A DNA stretch of 64,000 bases, from contig WMCF01000016.1 in the NCBI GenBank assembly GCA_009792885.1, positions 14,404,662-14,468,661 on the forward strand, written 5' to 3'. The position numbers and the translations under genes were made by a program. The notes beneath the pieces were generated by a model. That model worked only from the letters and a program-made list of their open reading frames with translations, was not told where the DNA came from and searched no databases. Source of the stretch: Eremophila alpestris peregrina. Lineage: Eukaryota; Chordata; Aves; Passeriformes; Alaudidae. Below, one piece after another: positions 11,601 through 26,600 of the stretch (position 1 is the first letter of the stretch; every line of letters starts with the position of its first letter).

Positions 11601-14600
11601 TATTTTGTTGTTTTATCACATTTGTTACATTCTGCCCTGAACTGGGGGTGATTCTTTGAGCTGACACTGTTATTAAACTCTGATCATTCTATGACAAAAT
11701 GCTCTTTTGAAAAATACCTAATACTTGGAAGGCAGTAGCTCAATTTACTGAAGTAATTTCATTTTTGGATCTTCCTGGGATCAGGCAACATGCACTAAAG
11801 GTGTTCTATTGCATCTTTTGTGCAAGTTCAGATGGTGTGTCAGGTATTAATTCTGATCTTTGTCTTTCAGCTTGTTTCAGAGAAGAAAATAGATAAAAAC
11901 CTGTTACCTCCAAAGAAGATCATTGGAAAAAATTCCAAAAGCCTTGTGGAGAAAAGACAAAAGGAACTGGAGATCTACCTGCAAACTCTGCTGCTCAAGT
12001 TCCCTGTTACTGCTCCAAAAGTTTTGTCACACTTCCTACACTTTCATTTATATGTAAGTTATGTTTTTAGTGTCTGAATGGAGGCCTGAGTGTCTTTCCC
12101 TAGTTCTCTGCCTTGGAGAGAATTCTGTGGAATCTTCCTGAATTCGCTGAAATGGTTCTTTTTCAGCATTTTGCACAATACAACAAAGCATATTTTTAAG
12201 ATTTTTGCCACCACTTTTTCTTGCAGCAGACACTGTGCTGGGAAGTAGTGTGGGCAGGGACTCTGAGAAGAGAAAATAAATGCTGGCAGGAGAGTTGGAA
12301 GCTGTGAATAAATGTGAGGCTGAATTGGTTAGACTGAAGTCAAAAGTGCTGGCTCTCAAATGAACATTGCATAATGGATCCACACTGCTCTACTTAGTGC
12401 CTAATGGCTGGAGCTGTGGTTCAGTGACACAGTTTCCAGTAGCCCAAATGAAGAGAAATGATGCTTCTCTGTGGAAGCACAGTGATGGAGTGGCCTTTGG
12501 AGAAATAGCTCCAGCAGACAGAATGTTACAGTAAAGGAGACTTGAAGCAAGAAGCAATTACTTGATTTCATGTTCAGATTGCAATTTGTCCATCTCTTGT
12601 GTATAATTAGGCTTTTTTTGTAATATGGCATCATGTTGTAAGGGGGAGAATGAATCTCATAAAGAGGAAAAAGCACTGGAGAAAATGGAAAGAAGGAGCA
12701 GTGGGTGGGATGTTTTGAGAAGACCCTTCATGGTTTCATAGAAAAGCTTCAGAAATCAGTCACAAGTGATCCATTAGGTGTTAATTAAGTTTTAGCAACA
12801 AAGATTATGTTACATGAACATATTTATCCTGCTGAGACTTCAGAGTTTCTTAGATAAAAACAGCAGGGTTATTCCACAGTGTTGCTACTGCCTTGTAGAC
12901 TTGAGAGAGAAGTCCAGATTTGTAACTATCAAGCCCTCTGAAATGGATTTGAGGCTTTAAATTGACAATGGAGGGAGAGATCTGTTCAAATAGACCAAAA
13001 TTCCAGTGATCACCAGCAAATTGCATAAATTTTCTGTTCTCTGCCTGCTCTGTCTTGTAAATGACATCTGTTTCATTAAAGTTTCAGTGTGGTAACTTCC
13101 ACATGGTTTTTATGCAGGCAGAAGTTCTTCCTAGCACCTGACTGATTCCTCAGAAGGACTATTTTTTTCCTCTTGTGATCTTTTTTTGCTTTTGTAACAG
13201 CAGTATTTGGATATGAATTATTTCCTATGTTTCTATACTGCTCTTGGATATTAAGAGCAAAGTTGTTGCTTAATCTGCATTTTTTTGCTTTAGGGGGATC
13301 TGACTTAATTGTGAACTCAATTGTTTTTTGCTTGAACTTTGGAATACTTCTAAATATTTACCAAAAAAGTGTTAATTATTCAGTAGAAAAGCTAAAAATT
13401 TACCACAGTAATTCTACTGGAAAAAATGACCTTTCTGCAGAACTTTGATCTTTTAAAAGATCTTCATTACCAGACAACCTATGTACATACTGAAGCCATT
13501 ATAATCCCTGATATTGCCTCATTAATTTATGTAGGAGGACTGCAATATTTTTATCTATTCTTTTTTGTAATATTTCCAGTAAGGAGTATTTAATTTTATT
13601 TTCTGTATTAATAGAACTAAATGGAGTAGAAATACCAGCCATACATACATTAAACTCACTTTGAAGCCTTTAGTTGTTCTTGGGTACTGCCTAGCAAAGA
13701 GAAACAGTTGCATTTGACAGCCAGGTAGAACTTTATGGTTACTTTGACATTGAAAAGGATTTCTGCACTGTTATGGGGATGTTTATTTTGTTGCAGGGTC
13801 TTTCTCATCTTAGAAGATTTGGTTTGTTAGCTTACATATAGAAGGTTTTGCAGGGAAAGCACTGAGTACCCACAAACTGCTGTTCAGAGACACCTGCCAA
13901 CAATGGACTTCTGTGGGTGTGTGATGCATTTCAGTAGTTACAGCTAAGACAGAAGTCTCTTGTAGATCTGACAGAGGAATAGAGTTCCTTTTTTTTTGCT
14001 TGCTAGTCACTGAACAGTCTAAGTCATAATCTTGTTCCAATTATAAATGTAAAAAAAATCTTTGGCTCTGTGTCCCAGATGACAAAAGAGATACAGAGTA
14101 GAGTTTTCAGTTAAGTCTGTGCTTGCCAGATGAGGGTAATTGGCTTATTGAAATGTGTATCAGAATTGTTTGTTTTTGTTTGGAATACAGCTTTGAGCTT
14201 GTTGTTCTTAAAACTATGGCGTGGAGGCTTTGTTCCTCCTCAGTGAATGGGGTTTCAGTTGCACTGAGAATGTGATCTTATAAAAACCTTGCTTCATCAG
14301 CTGAGCTGAGCTGTCTGCTGCAGATGTCCTGTGGATGTATTCCCTTGTTATGAATCATGAGGTATTTGTCAGCAAAGTAAACTCATGAAATATTCATGTG
14401 GTGATGATCCATAATATCTGTTTATACTTTGCAGCTACCTTAAAATGAGATGCTTGTCTAGGGGAAGCTTCACCCTTACAAACAGTTTTATTTTGTTCTT
14501 TTTGGGGGCCTTTGAAAGGAGCTGTTGGAAGTGCTCAGAACTATTTCTGGACTTATACAGAGCATTGGCTTTTTGTGGAGAGGGGTGTGCCCAGGTGGGA

Positions 14601-17600
14601 AATACTTGCACTGATCTTTGTGCACCTGCAGATTTAGAAAGTACACATACCTGCACTGAGAGTTTTCAGCCTTTCATGCTGGAGCTGTCAGTGCCAGAGT
14701 CACTCCTGATTTCAGTTTAAAAAAAATCAGTCCTCTACCACAGCAAAAAAAGGATACTCTACTAAAGGTACAAATAAAAAATTGGTACCCTAAGTATGTA
14801 AATAACACTTGATTGCAATGGTTTATTTTTTACAGGAGATCAATGGGATCACTGCTGCATTGGCTGAAGAGCTCTTTCACAAAGGTAAGGAACTTGCAGT
14901 ATTTATCCAGGAATGTTTTCCTCTCTGTTCATACATTCACATACCTTTCATATTTTGCCTCCAGGCAATGAGAGATCTGATCTTCCATGTCTGCCTGATA
15001 CTTCTTCTCCCCCTTCTTTCCTTTTGTATTTTTCTTGCTGCTTGTGCTTTAATTCAAGCTGCATTTTGGGAGGAGCTGCAATAGTCTTGCAGCCACTGCT
15101 GTACATAAGAAATTGGTGAATTTATGTTTTGGAAAGGACCTCCTAGTCTGTGTCCTTAAGGGATGTGACAGTGGTGATCAGCTTTTGTATCAGTGTGTTT
15201 TCAGTGTAACCTGTAAGGAAGTTTGATCTGTGTCAGTAAGTCCTGATAGTCTGTGTATTCAATGCGAGAAATCACTTTACATATCTTAATATTATTCTTC
15301 CAGAATTCAGGAAACAGGAGACCTTCTGGTCAGTTAATTTAAGAGTGTGCTTCTCTGAGGCTGGCAGATGAAAATGAGATGCTCTTACTGTACCTACAAC
15401 AGGTCCAGCTGCTCCATGAACAGCAGGAGGCTGTGAAGGGATTAATCCCTGCTATTTTTGTTTTGAAGGACATGCATGATGCTACTGTATAATTCCAGTT
15501 GGCTGAAGTGTGGTAGGCATGATAGGTGAAGCATGTTTCAGCAGTGCCATTGCAGATTCATCTGGCAGAAAGTCACCTTTAGGTGAAGCCACCTCAGAGT
15601 CCATTCAGTGAATTTTGGAATTTCTTAAGGAAGCTTGTGGAGAAGTCTTTGCAGGCTTTCCAGTGCCTGTAGTCTCACTGATATGAGAATTGTTGATGTG
15701 TCACTGACTGCTCTAAATTAGTGTAACCTTCCAGTAATGTATGTGCAGCTGGACTCTTGGGCTTGCTCCCACTGAAGCTGAAGGGAATTTTACTCCTCAG
15801 GGCATTTCTGAGAACTCTGCTTATCACAAAAGCTGAAAGCTTTCTTGTTCATGAAGTCAAACTGGTGTCCCTAAAGGGAAGAAAGAAAAGATATTCATTC
15901 CATGTGTGTGTTCCAGCTGCTGTAGCCTACACTGAGCTTATGGTGCCTTCAGAGAGGCTTTTAGATGCAGCTTCCTGCTGTTCCCACTGTTAAATTGGAT
16001 TGTGAAATTATAATTAGATAAGGCATTTTCTGTTCTGGGCATTTGCTTTGGTCTTAGCATGCAGAAAATCCCCATACTTTCCAAAAAGCACGTTTAGTAC
16101 ATGGCATCTGCATTTAGACAGCATAGCAAAAGATCTGAGGTATGTATTTTAGAGAGCTGTGTTTTGTGAATAGAAAAAAACTTAACTGCTATAAACTTAA
16201 AGATAGCTCAGAAAAAAATTCATAACTCTTACATTATGTAAAGGAACTTTGATTCCAGTGCTGTTAAGACTGAGGGAAATTTGCCCTTAGTTGCATTAGG
16301 AACTTGAAGCTTGTATGATGAATGCCCACTTGAATACCTGAATTAGTTTGGCATTTAAAAAATATTTTTTTACTACCTCAGTTTTCATCTTGGGGTATAA
16401 ATGAGAACCATGTATCATTACATTTTGCATGTACCATTTATCCCTGTGTAACCCTTGCAGCATTGTGTTTCACCCTAAGCTCCTCTGTTTTTCAGGAGAG
16501 CAGCTCTTAATGGCTGGAGAAGTGTTCACCATCAGGCCCTTGCAGTTGTATGCAGTCACTCAGCAGCTGCTGCAGGGCAAACCCACCTGTGCCAGTGGAG
16601 ATGCCAAAACTGATCTAGGGCATATTCTGGATTTCACTTGTAGACTGAAGTACCTAAAGGTGAGCTCAGTGTTGAATAGGAGTTTATGCTGCCAACCTTC
16701 AATCCATGTTGCCCTCTAGCCAAGGTGTTTGCTGTGTGATGTGGTCTTTTCAGCAGTGCCCTCTGTACAGATGCAGCCACAGAATCCTGCTGGGTGCCAG
16801 TAGGGATGGGTAAAAAAATAAATATTGACCTCTTCAACCTTGCTTTCCTTGCAGGCACTGTGGGTAGGCCAGGGTATATGAGTGCATGTGTGCATCTATA
16901 TAAATCTTGGCCCCTTTCTCACTGTCTGACTGCATCTGAAAGTTAAAAATAAAACCCTAAAGGGTGCCTCAGTTTCATGGATGGCCCTGAATTTCTAGCT
17001 AAAATGCCATTACAGAATAAATGTAAAATGGTCTCAGAACAGCAGTTTTTGTCAGGAGACAATTTGACATTTTTTTCTACCAAATAAGTGAATTAGACTT
17101 TACCTGAGTAATTTTTGTAACACTGCTTGCTGTGACTCAAAAAATCATTTTAGCCCTTTATTGCATGAGGAGCTGCCTTTTAACTGTGTTGTGTTCAAAG
17201 CTGAAATCAAATGGTGGATCAGGGAATGCAAAACCACAGCTGTGCTGGTGTTCCTGGGGCTCCTCAGTTGCCTTTGTCATCCTCTGTCTGTACAGAATCC
17301 TCTGAAGGGAGGATTTGCTGGCTGGAGAAGAGCTCATTGTTTAGAGAAATTGCCATCTGAAGAATTCCTAGCCCTTCTGAATGCTTGTGAGTGGGCACAT
17401 TCAGAGCTTGTAAGATACATAAAACCAGAGAAAACCCTTTGAGTTTTCTCTCTAAATTCTATTCACAGCAAACATAAATGAAACCACCTGCTTTTTATGC
17501 TGCTGATGTGCTCTGAGGCCAGAATCCTTTGGCCATATGGAAATACCAGATGCATTTTTATTGCTGTGTATCAGTGTAATGCTTGTTTTCTTCAAACCCC

Positions 17601-20600
17601 TCTTGTCAATGCCTTGAACTTCATCCCTTGTAATGGAATCAAAGGCAGTGCTGACTTGGAGGGTTCACAGGTTTCAGGGAAGTTGTTTTCAGTGAATGTA
17701 ACTCTGATTTTCAGCTGAGAATGTAGCCCTGGTCAGCCTTGCTTATGGTACTGCTTTTTGCATGCCCCATGTGCTACAGAACACAAGCACAAGGTGGCAC
17801 TTCTAGTTCAGTGCACTTAGTGGAGCAACTAGTACTTGTTTTCCTGAAGAGTTAACCTGCAAATTTCATGAATCATTCCATATTTGAAAAATTGGTTGGA
17901 ATTTTGGCTGTGTTTCCAAGCCACTGCCCTTGGGCCATTGCCTGTGTAGGACTGGAATGTGAACAAGTTGGATTGTGTGCACTAACTCAGTTCTTTAATG
18001 TCTTAAATGCCAGGTCACTGGAACAGGAGGACTTTTTGGAACCAGTAACATTCAGGAGCATCACTTGCCTTTTGATCTGTCTATTTTCAAATCACTTCAT
18101 CAAATAGAGGTAGGGCTGAGATACTGCTCATAAATTCATAGGTGCTCTGCAAAATCCAGGCCTGCTACATATATCTCAGAATTGGGGATTCTGTGCTTTG
18201 ATTTGCTGCTGCAATTGTGGAATGCAGAGTTAGGAGAATTGTTTAATTTGTGAAACAATGTTTTTTCACAAGTTTTAGAAACAAGGACACAGTGTTTAAA
18301 TTAGAAGAGCTTGCACTCTGTGTGTTTCCCAAAAAACCAATTTCCTGTATTCACACTAAACCTGTACCTGAGTGCCTTTCTACTGCCTTAAAGAGCTAAC
18401 AAGTGGTTATAGTAGGATCCCTTATTACAAGTGCTTTTTATTTGGAAAAACAAAAAGTATGTCAAGTATTTGTGAAAATGTCCTGACATTAAATTTGTGA
18501 AGGTGCACTCTTGGGTGTAGTGCTGCTTGTCTGATAATTTGCAAATTTTTTTCATTGCTCTGCTTGCAATGTAAATACCAGGGTTTCTAGCAGTTTTCAA
18601 TGGGTATTTTTTGAAATACCTTCTTGACCACTTCAGGTCTTTCCAGAGAGAGAGGATATCCAAGTTTGTCATGCAGTCTGTACTCTGTGCACTTTGGTGG
18701 ATGCTGTACTTTTTCTAGTACATGAATGCTATTGGCTCATTGATATGAGACAGTTTTTTGTTGAAAGCTGAAGTGTATTTCTGAAGTCAGTGATTTATTG
18801 TCATTCTCATGTGGGAAAGAAAATTCTCCCTTAAAATCTCCTGAGATTATCAGGTCAGATTATTTTGCAGATTGCTGTAGAATCTGCTGTTGAAGCTTTT
18901 AGCTGCCTCTTTTGTGCCTCACTTGTCTGTCCAAACATTTCTGACTTTGTAATGTGAATTTTTTCAAATAGATCAGTCATTGTGGGGGAAAGCTTATCAA
19001 AGGGCTGACTTCATCAAAGCATGCTCTGGCCACACTGAGTGTTCGATTTTCAGCAACATCCATGAAGGTAAGAGCAACTTCCTGCTTCTGGTGAGTGCTC
19101 AGAGCACATGCAAAACCAACATGCACAATGGGGAAATACCCCTTTGGAGTCCATGGAGCTTTCTGTACTGCCTGTTGCAGGTTCTGTTTTTAAAGCTACG
19201 GAACTCTAAGGGCTCAGTGAAGGAAGTGTTTGGATATGTCACTTCACAGGGGCACTTTTTATGTTTGCTTACATGAGATTGTTGGGATAGTTGCCAAAAC
19301 CATGTAAGATGTAAGGCAAATATTGGTGTCCTTCTCTCAAATAGGAAATCCTGGTGCCTGAGGCCTCTGAGTTTGATCAGTGGGAGCCAGAGGATGCATT
19401 GGACAATTCAAATTGTCCAGTGACAGCAATTATCCCAACCTGGAGAACTTTAACAACTTTGGATATGAGTCACAATAGCATCTCTGAAATTGATGATTCA
19501 GTGGTAAGAAATATTTTTAATTTGTGGAAAAAAGCATTACTTATTTGGGGCACATTATACACAGCAAGGGTTTTGGATTTGCTCTACTGCTTTTTCTGGA
19601 AAATTTTCAGTTGCACTTTATGTTGGTTATCTACCCAAGTTAATGCTTAGGAGATTTGTTCTATAAGAACTTTGTTTCCTTTGCTAAAGGAGAATAGTTT
19701 TGTCATTTTATGTTCTGTAGGCAACATTTCCATGAATTCTCACTTTCTGAAACATGCTTTTACTGTTTACCTTGGCCATAGTGGCCAATTAGAATTTATT
19801 TTTTAAAGAAAAAACACCTCATGGCTCAACTTTGGAGTTGTTATCAAGGCTGAAGCATTCTGCATATTTAAAAACCTATGACTTGCTGGCAGCTTTCTTG
19901 ACATCAAAACAATATAAAGGGCATGAAAAATTTTGCCAGTACTTTAGAATTTTGTTTCGTAAATCAGATATTAAAAAAAATTACCATTCATCGCAAGAAC
20001 ATGGTAAAATATGAGTACAGCTTTTTACTTGAGCTGTTCTTGTGAAGCAGGAAATCATTAAATGTGTAGCTCAACCAGACTTCAGAGGCTTGGAACATAA
20101 TTATCTTGCTCATGATTTTTTGTGATGTAGATTTAAGATGCTTCAGGTCTGTGTCCAGGTCTTAACTATCAGGCAAATCAATGCTGAGATTACAACCAAA
20201 ATAAAGCAGATGCAAAACCCTGATGTCAGAATTCAGCATCAAGTTCAAGGTTTGAGACCTCCAAAAATAAAAGGACTTCTGAGTCAAAATGCATTTTCTA
20301 TGAGTTTGTGTGACCTTGTAGTTCTTGGCTGGTGTCATCAGTAATTGGCTTACTCTGGGTTTTGGTACTGCTGTCTTTATCCAGGTTTGTGTGCAGCATA
20401 AATCCCCTGGTTTATCTGTTTGGTAAGACCAAAGCAGCATTAGTGAGTTTGATCTATAGTTAGTGGGGATAAACCAGGATAAATTCTTTGTCTTCAGTAA
20501 GAAACCAGGTTTCAGATTCAAACTTAATGAGTAACCTGGTTTTCTTAGGAGCAAGGGTCAGCTCTTTTTTGCACCAAGTCACACAGAAATGTTTTCCTAA

Positions 20601-23600
20601 TGCCAAAAGCTGGGGAGAGAGACTGCATTGGGTGACACCTTTCCATTGCTTTTGTTGGTCAGCAGATACTGAAGGAAGTGTGGCCTGACTTAAAACTAAA
20701 GTGCATTTAACACATGTAATTTTTTGCCCTTCTAGAAATTAATTCCAAAGATTGAGTTCCTGGATTTGAGTCACAATGGGGTGTCTCTGGTAGAAAATTT
20801 ACAGGTGAGTGATGCATTTGAAGGTGAATTTTTTTACCCAATTGCCTGAGCTCTTAGAACACAGATTTTCATGCTTCAGAATTTTGTTGCTCATCTTCAT
20901 GGAGAATAGTTTAAGCCCAAATAGCTTCTTTTTTGTAACATGAAGTACTCTTTTAATGGTGTGTTTCTTAGCTACTCCTGGATATTTTAATTTCTTTGCC
21001 AATATTGACATACAACATCTAGTTCTTAACTAAATTCATTTTGTGCCAGCTGTATGTGTGGGTTGGTAAAAATGGACTGGCGGAAATTCCATTTCTACAG
21101 CTTTAACCTTTGTAATGAAAGTTTCATGTCATGTCTTTCATGCTATGTAGTGTCCAGCATGAAAACACTGTTGCTCAATAAAATGAGCCAGCCATAAGAT
21201 TGCATCTTTGTTCAGTTTTAATTGGTATATGACAGGAATTTTCTGTGCTGTTGTAGCATCTGTACAACCTTGTTCACCTGGACTTATCCTACAACAAACT
21301 TACATCCCTGGAAGGTGTTCACACAAAACTGGGAAACATCAAAACTCTGAATTTAGCAGGAAATCAGCTGGAAAGACTGTGTGGTCTTAACAAACTGTAC
21401 TCATTAGTCAACTTGGATCTGAGCAACAACAAAATAGAACAGGTAACTGTTGACTTTTGGTGTCAAAATGTGTGTTAGATCACAAGCCATTTCCTTTAGT
21501 GGATCAAACTGCAAATAAATAAAAGTTACTGTAGTGGTTTTTCTATGCAAGAAATGCTCAGTCTGTGTGCTCATTTTCATTTTGCCAGTCTGTACCCATG
21601 CTTTTATTCAAATACTTTCAGATTGATGAAGTAAAAAATATTGGCAACCTCCCCTGCTTAGAGAAGGTGATGTTATCCAGCAACCCCCTGAGCATCATCC
21701 CTGATTACCGGACCAAAGTCCTGGCTCAGTTTGGAGACAGGGCCTCAGAGGTGAGCCCCAGTGCTGCTCTTCCAATCCCCTTTTCAGTCTGGTGAGGAAA
21801 GGGCTGCAAATGTCCTAAAAACCTGAGGAGTTTCTGGTGTGCATTGGAGAAGGTGTTAAGAGAATGAAACATTGTTAATGTTACCCAGCTGTGCTCCTGG
21901 ATCCAAATGACATTTTACCCTCACTGGGTAACAGGGTGTTAATATTTGAAACACTGTTGTGCTGAAAAGGTGTTCAACTTGCCAAACCTTGCTGAGTTTG
22001 CATTACATTGATGTTAGCTCAAGGTCTAATGTGGTAATGGTTACAAAGATGCACATGGTTTGCACTGAGCTGTGCTGATTTTTGATTATTCCGTTAATAA
22101 AAATTGCAGAATGCCTCATTTTCAAGACTTTTAGATGTTTTTTGGGTCTTTTTTTAGGTTTGTTTGGATAACATTGTTACCACTGAAAAGGAACTAGACA
22201 CAGTGGAAGTGCTAAAAGCCATTCAAAAAGCAAAGGAGGTGAAATACAAACTCAGCAACTCTGATAAAAAGGTGAGCCTGGTGCTGTGAGAGAAGTGGAA
22301 TGTGCAGCATACAAAAGCTCCCAAAATTACTTCTGCAAGTTAGATGTAAGCAGAATGCACTAAATTTTCCTTAGCAATAACATTTTTATGCTTTGTATTT
22401 TAATGTGGTATGAACTTTAAATGTTGCCTCTTTTTCCTATTTAGTTTTCAATGCAGTTTTGGTAGTTATTGACCTTCCTTTTTTGGGCTGGCTTGGGAGA
22501 GAGGAAGTGGGAGGAAAAAGATAAAATTACTTAATGGTGAACACAGTGAATTCACAGTCAACCTTAACAGCCATATTTTGTGTCTTACACAAGCATTGCA
22601 GAGCTGAGATTTTACTGCTTGTGTTGCAGAGTACTGAAATCACTTCCCCAGACTTTCTTGCTGTGGGCATTCAGCAGTGGGAGAATCAGAAATCTGAATT
22701 CTCCTTGCCTTCCCTCATACCTGGCTATGTGCTGTGTAGTTGGTTAGCCTTGGTTTGGAAATCAGCTTGGGACAGAAGAAGTTCTGTCCCTACAGTGTAG
22801 AAATCCTGTTTTCATTCTTTTGACTTGTGAAACTGCCAATTTTGTCAATACAGTGATTAGTCAGTGATCAGAATGACTTGAATTCTTAGTGGAATTCCAC
22901 CTAGTTTGAAAATTGAGACTTAGAGGAGGTGACTACCCCCCCACCAAAAAAAAAAAAAAAAAAAAAAAAGCTGGCACTAACTTTCCTTTTACTAAAATTG
23001 AGAAAGCTTGTGTAGCCTTATTTTAGTTCAGGATCTCATGTGTCCTGTGTATTTAGGTTTTTTCTTTAATTGCTGCATACTTTCTTTATTAGATCAGTGA
23101 GGACTCCAGGCTCACTGCTGCCAGCTCCAAATCAAACTGTTCTTCTCTTACTGTTCGTCCTTCCTCTCCCTCTCTGCCTCGTCCTGTCAGCTCCAGCCAA
23201 GGTAATCATGTATGTATCGTGCTGCTGGGCTGAGCCTCTTGGTTCTGCTTTTCTAAGCTGCATTGATATACATGAATATTATGTGCATGGATTCAGGGCT
23301 TTAGAGACAAGCACAAAGACCTGGTGGAATTGGCTTTGAAGGTGGAAGTTGTGTGGAATGTGACTCAGCACAACTGAGCTGTAGTTCCCAGTAATGGAAG
23401 TACCTGGAGTGAAACTTTGGGTACTTTTTACTGCATCATCCTGCAGAGGGCTTGGATGCTATTTCCAGGTTTAGAGTCATGCCTTAATGGAAAACTGTGG
23501 CACACAGGGACATATTTTAAAATTGCTTCTCTACCCATTCTTGGTCTGCAGAATGTGAGCTCAAGAAGCATATGTTCCATTAGTGCTTTTTGCAAGAGCT

Positions 23601-26600
23601 GCAGTTGTGTCACACCAGGGGGAAGATGGAGAAAGGAGATGAGTCAAAGACACCTGTGGGATTAGTGTTCTGGCTGAGTTGGTGATTTCAGCACATCTGT
23701 TGTGCTCTACAGTGCCTGCTGACCTCACCTCAAGTTGTTTTACTTTATGTTCAGATGAATGTGCCTGTTGCATTAGGAACTTAGAAGAATGACTTAACTT
23801 TCCTCTTTAGCCCACAGGACTGACTTATGGGAATATTCACTTGTGACTGAGAAAAAGAGATAAAAATATGTTCTGGTTTTGGCTTTTGTCTGATTGCAAA
23901 GTGCAGTAGAATATGCATGGTGAGAGAAGACTTTGTACCCATTTGAAAGAGCAGGGATTATCTTCTTAATTTCTTGGAGTGGCAGAGCTTCCTCTTACCA
24001 TCAATCAGTGGATTGGTGGATAAGGGAGAGAAACATCCCTGAGGAGCTTGATCTTTGGAAAAAATCCACTGCTGTGACTTCTGCAGAATCAGCAGAGTCT
24101 TTTTAGTTCACTCTAAAAAAATTAAACTGTTCTGACAGCATTTGATTAAGGGGCAGACACCTTGATAAAGATTTAGTTGCTATTTATGTGCTTTGCCTTT
24201 GTAGCCCTTGTAGATAGTTTTTCATCTGCAGAAAAAAATGCCAGTTTTTTCCAAAATGAAGTCAATGCTTGCTTTAAAATATTAAGTGCTTGACAAACTG
24301 TATCAGTCCTGTAACTGTCTTACAACCTGCAGTTTTATGCAGGACTTGCAAAAATGCATGTCAGCAACCCCTGGACTGTTTAAATTAGTTATTAATAGAT
24401 TTTTTTTTTCTACTAGAAAAAAATTTACTGGATTTTCTAGTAAATGTTTAGGAGCAAAAGATCTTGGGGAAAAAACGAACTATAGATCTTCCTAAAGGAC
24501 ATGGGAGTTCTATAGAGGGGTATAAGATTCAAGGTTTATTTACTGTAGTCCTTTTCCATAAGATTTCTTCAGTAGAATTTTGGGATTTTTGTAAATAGGG
24601 GGAAATGAGGACTGTGCAGGCTGTTTCTCAGCTTCAGCAATTTGCTACATATCTAACGATTAGGGGTTGTTTCTCAATAGTTTTGAGAAATCTATTTTAA
24701 AAAAATTGAAATATGCTAAGCAATTAGTTTCACTGTTAGACCTGAAGTCATGAATAATGGAATTGATTTCCTGATATGCTATTTCTATGAATTGTTTTCT
24801 CTGCATTTGCTGGACACCATCTGTTTCCGTAACATATTATTCATCCTAAATGTCGTTGGGAAATGGCTTATGGAAAAAGATGAAATATTTATATAGGAAA
24901 CAGAAAATCAAAAATAATGCTGTCATGTTCTGGTTTTCCTGTCAATTTGAGTTTCCTTCTTGCTAACACAGTATTTTGTTCAAGTAATAAATACCTCTTG
25001 TGCTTCCTCTGGCCATGAGATGTCTTGATGCAATCTGCTGAACTTTACCATCAGTCCAGAAAGACACATACAGGAGTTTTTATGCTCAAGCCAGAAGCAT
25101 GTCCACACTGTAATTTTTGTTGATTATTTGCATATTTAAATGCTTGATCTGGCTGGCTCAGTGGCAATACTGAGAATTGATTTGCTCTGTTGTGTCAGTT
25201 TGATGCTGTGAATATCAAACTGGCAAAAAGTCAAACATCCCTGAGAATTTTGCCTTGTATTTACTCATGAGAAGTTTTTACTGATGATTCAGCTTTGAAC
25301 CCTTGAAAAAGGTTCCAGATAAGGTGAGATAATATCTTCAGTGGCATTTGAGAGATCAGAGCTCAGTCTGGTTGTAGGTTGTACACAGATATTACAGATA
25401 TTGTTCACCTGAAGCTTGCAGAAATTTGGCAGTATGCTACAAAGTTCATTAAGAATGCTCTGCCAGCCTAGCAGTTGCCTGGTTCTGTTAAAACTGAATT
25501 GTGTGAAGATTCCTTACACCAGAATTTGAGATTCAAATTGATTGTTAGTTTGAGAAAGAAGCTGTAGCAGTCTTTAATGCAACTTTCAGTTACTACTTCA
25601 ATTAAATTAAAATTCTGCTTGCTTTTCTGTCCTGGCTATTGTGTAAAGATATACTTTAGCTTTAATGATTTATTATTAGATCTTGATTATACAGTTTTGA
25701 TTCCACTTGATTGGCACATACTGTTAGAGATTTATTTTTTACTTCAGTGATTTAAAGAGCTGCTTGTATTTGTTCTAGAAATAACTTGTGAAGAAACAGT
25801 CCTAGCCAGCAGTTCTTTGCAATCCAGTGCTTCGACTCCTACAGACCATACAGTTCCCCAGAGATGCTTTGAAATACCAGACTCCAGATGTAAAATTCAG
25901 GTAATTGCCACACTGCTGTGTATATTATAGTATTTTAAAAAGCAACTTTTTCAAAGTTTCTGATGCTAAACTTGAATTATCATAGTAATCCATAGCAAAG
26001 GGGGTTTTTGGTTCTCAGAGCTATTTTAATGGAAAAGGAGGCAGCCCCAAATTTTTTTCAAGGGGGTTTGGTCCAGCTTATAAATGAAATGCAGAATCCA
26101 GGCTTACCAGAGTTGCATAGAACTGTTGCCACTATAGCTTTGAGATATTTACCCAGGGCTAGCATAGCATCATTTAATAGCCATTTAGATGCTCAGTGTA
26201 AGAACTGTGTCTTATCATATTACAGTATCAGTTTTTGAAAGGTGATTCTCTTGCTGGTAGAGTGGAAGAACCTTCTCCCTGTCAGAAGGCAATGGCCTTA
26301 ATTTGTCTTCTTCAATCTCCTCCTGTCTGATAACTTTTGGTTTGTAATTTTGTTTGTGGTATTGGAAGCACTCTTCATATGCATGGCTTCAAGGAATAAG
26401 ACAACAAAACTTGGGGATGTCTCTTCCTTTGCTACCAGTGTAGTTGGTCAGGATCCTTTACCATTTTGCTCCATGTTACACTCATTCAGTATAAGTTTGT
26501 AGAGTGCTGAAATGCCTAGGGCACAGGTTGGGTCTGTTCTCAGGTCAGCAGCACATTCATTCTTCTTCTGCCTTAGCTGAATGTCCAACCTAAAGCAAAC

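Noticed and set aside
15110..15160. Possible CR1 trace (GGAAAGGACCTCCTAGTC) in NISCH intron 4
   Set aside because: Only about 18 bases resemble CR1 and the flanks do not, so it cannot be distinguished from chance.
26008..26238. A 76-codon open frame in NISCH intron 14
   Set aside because: The translation looks protein-like at first sight, but I recognise no family, there is no convincing donor, and the NISCH frame is complete without it.
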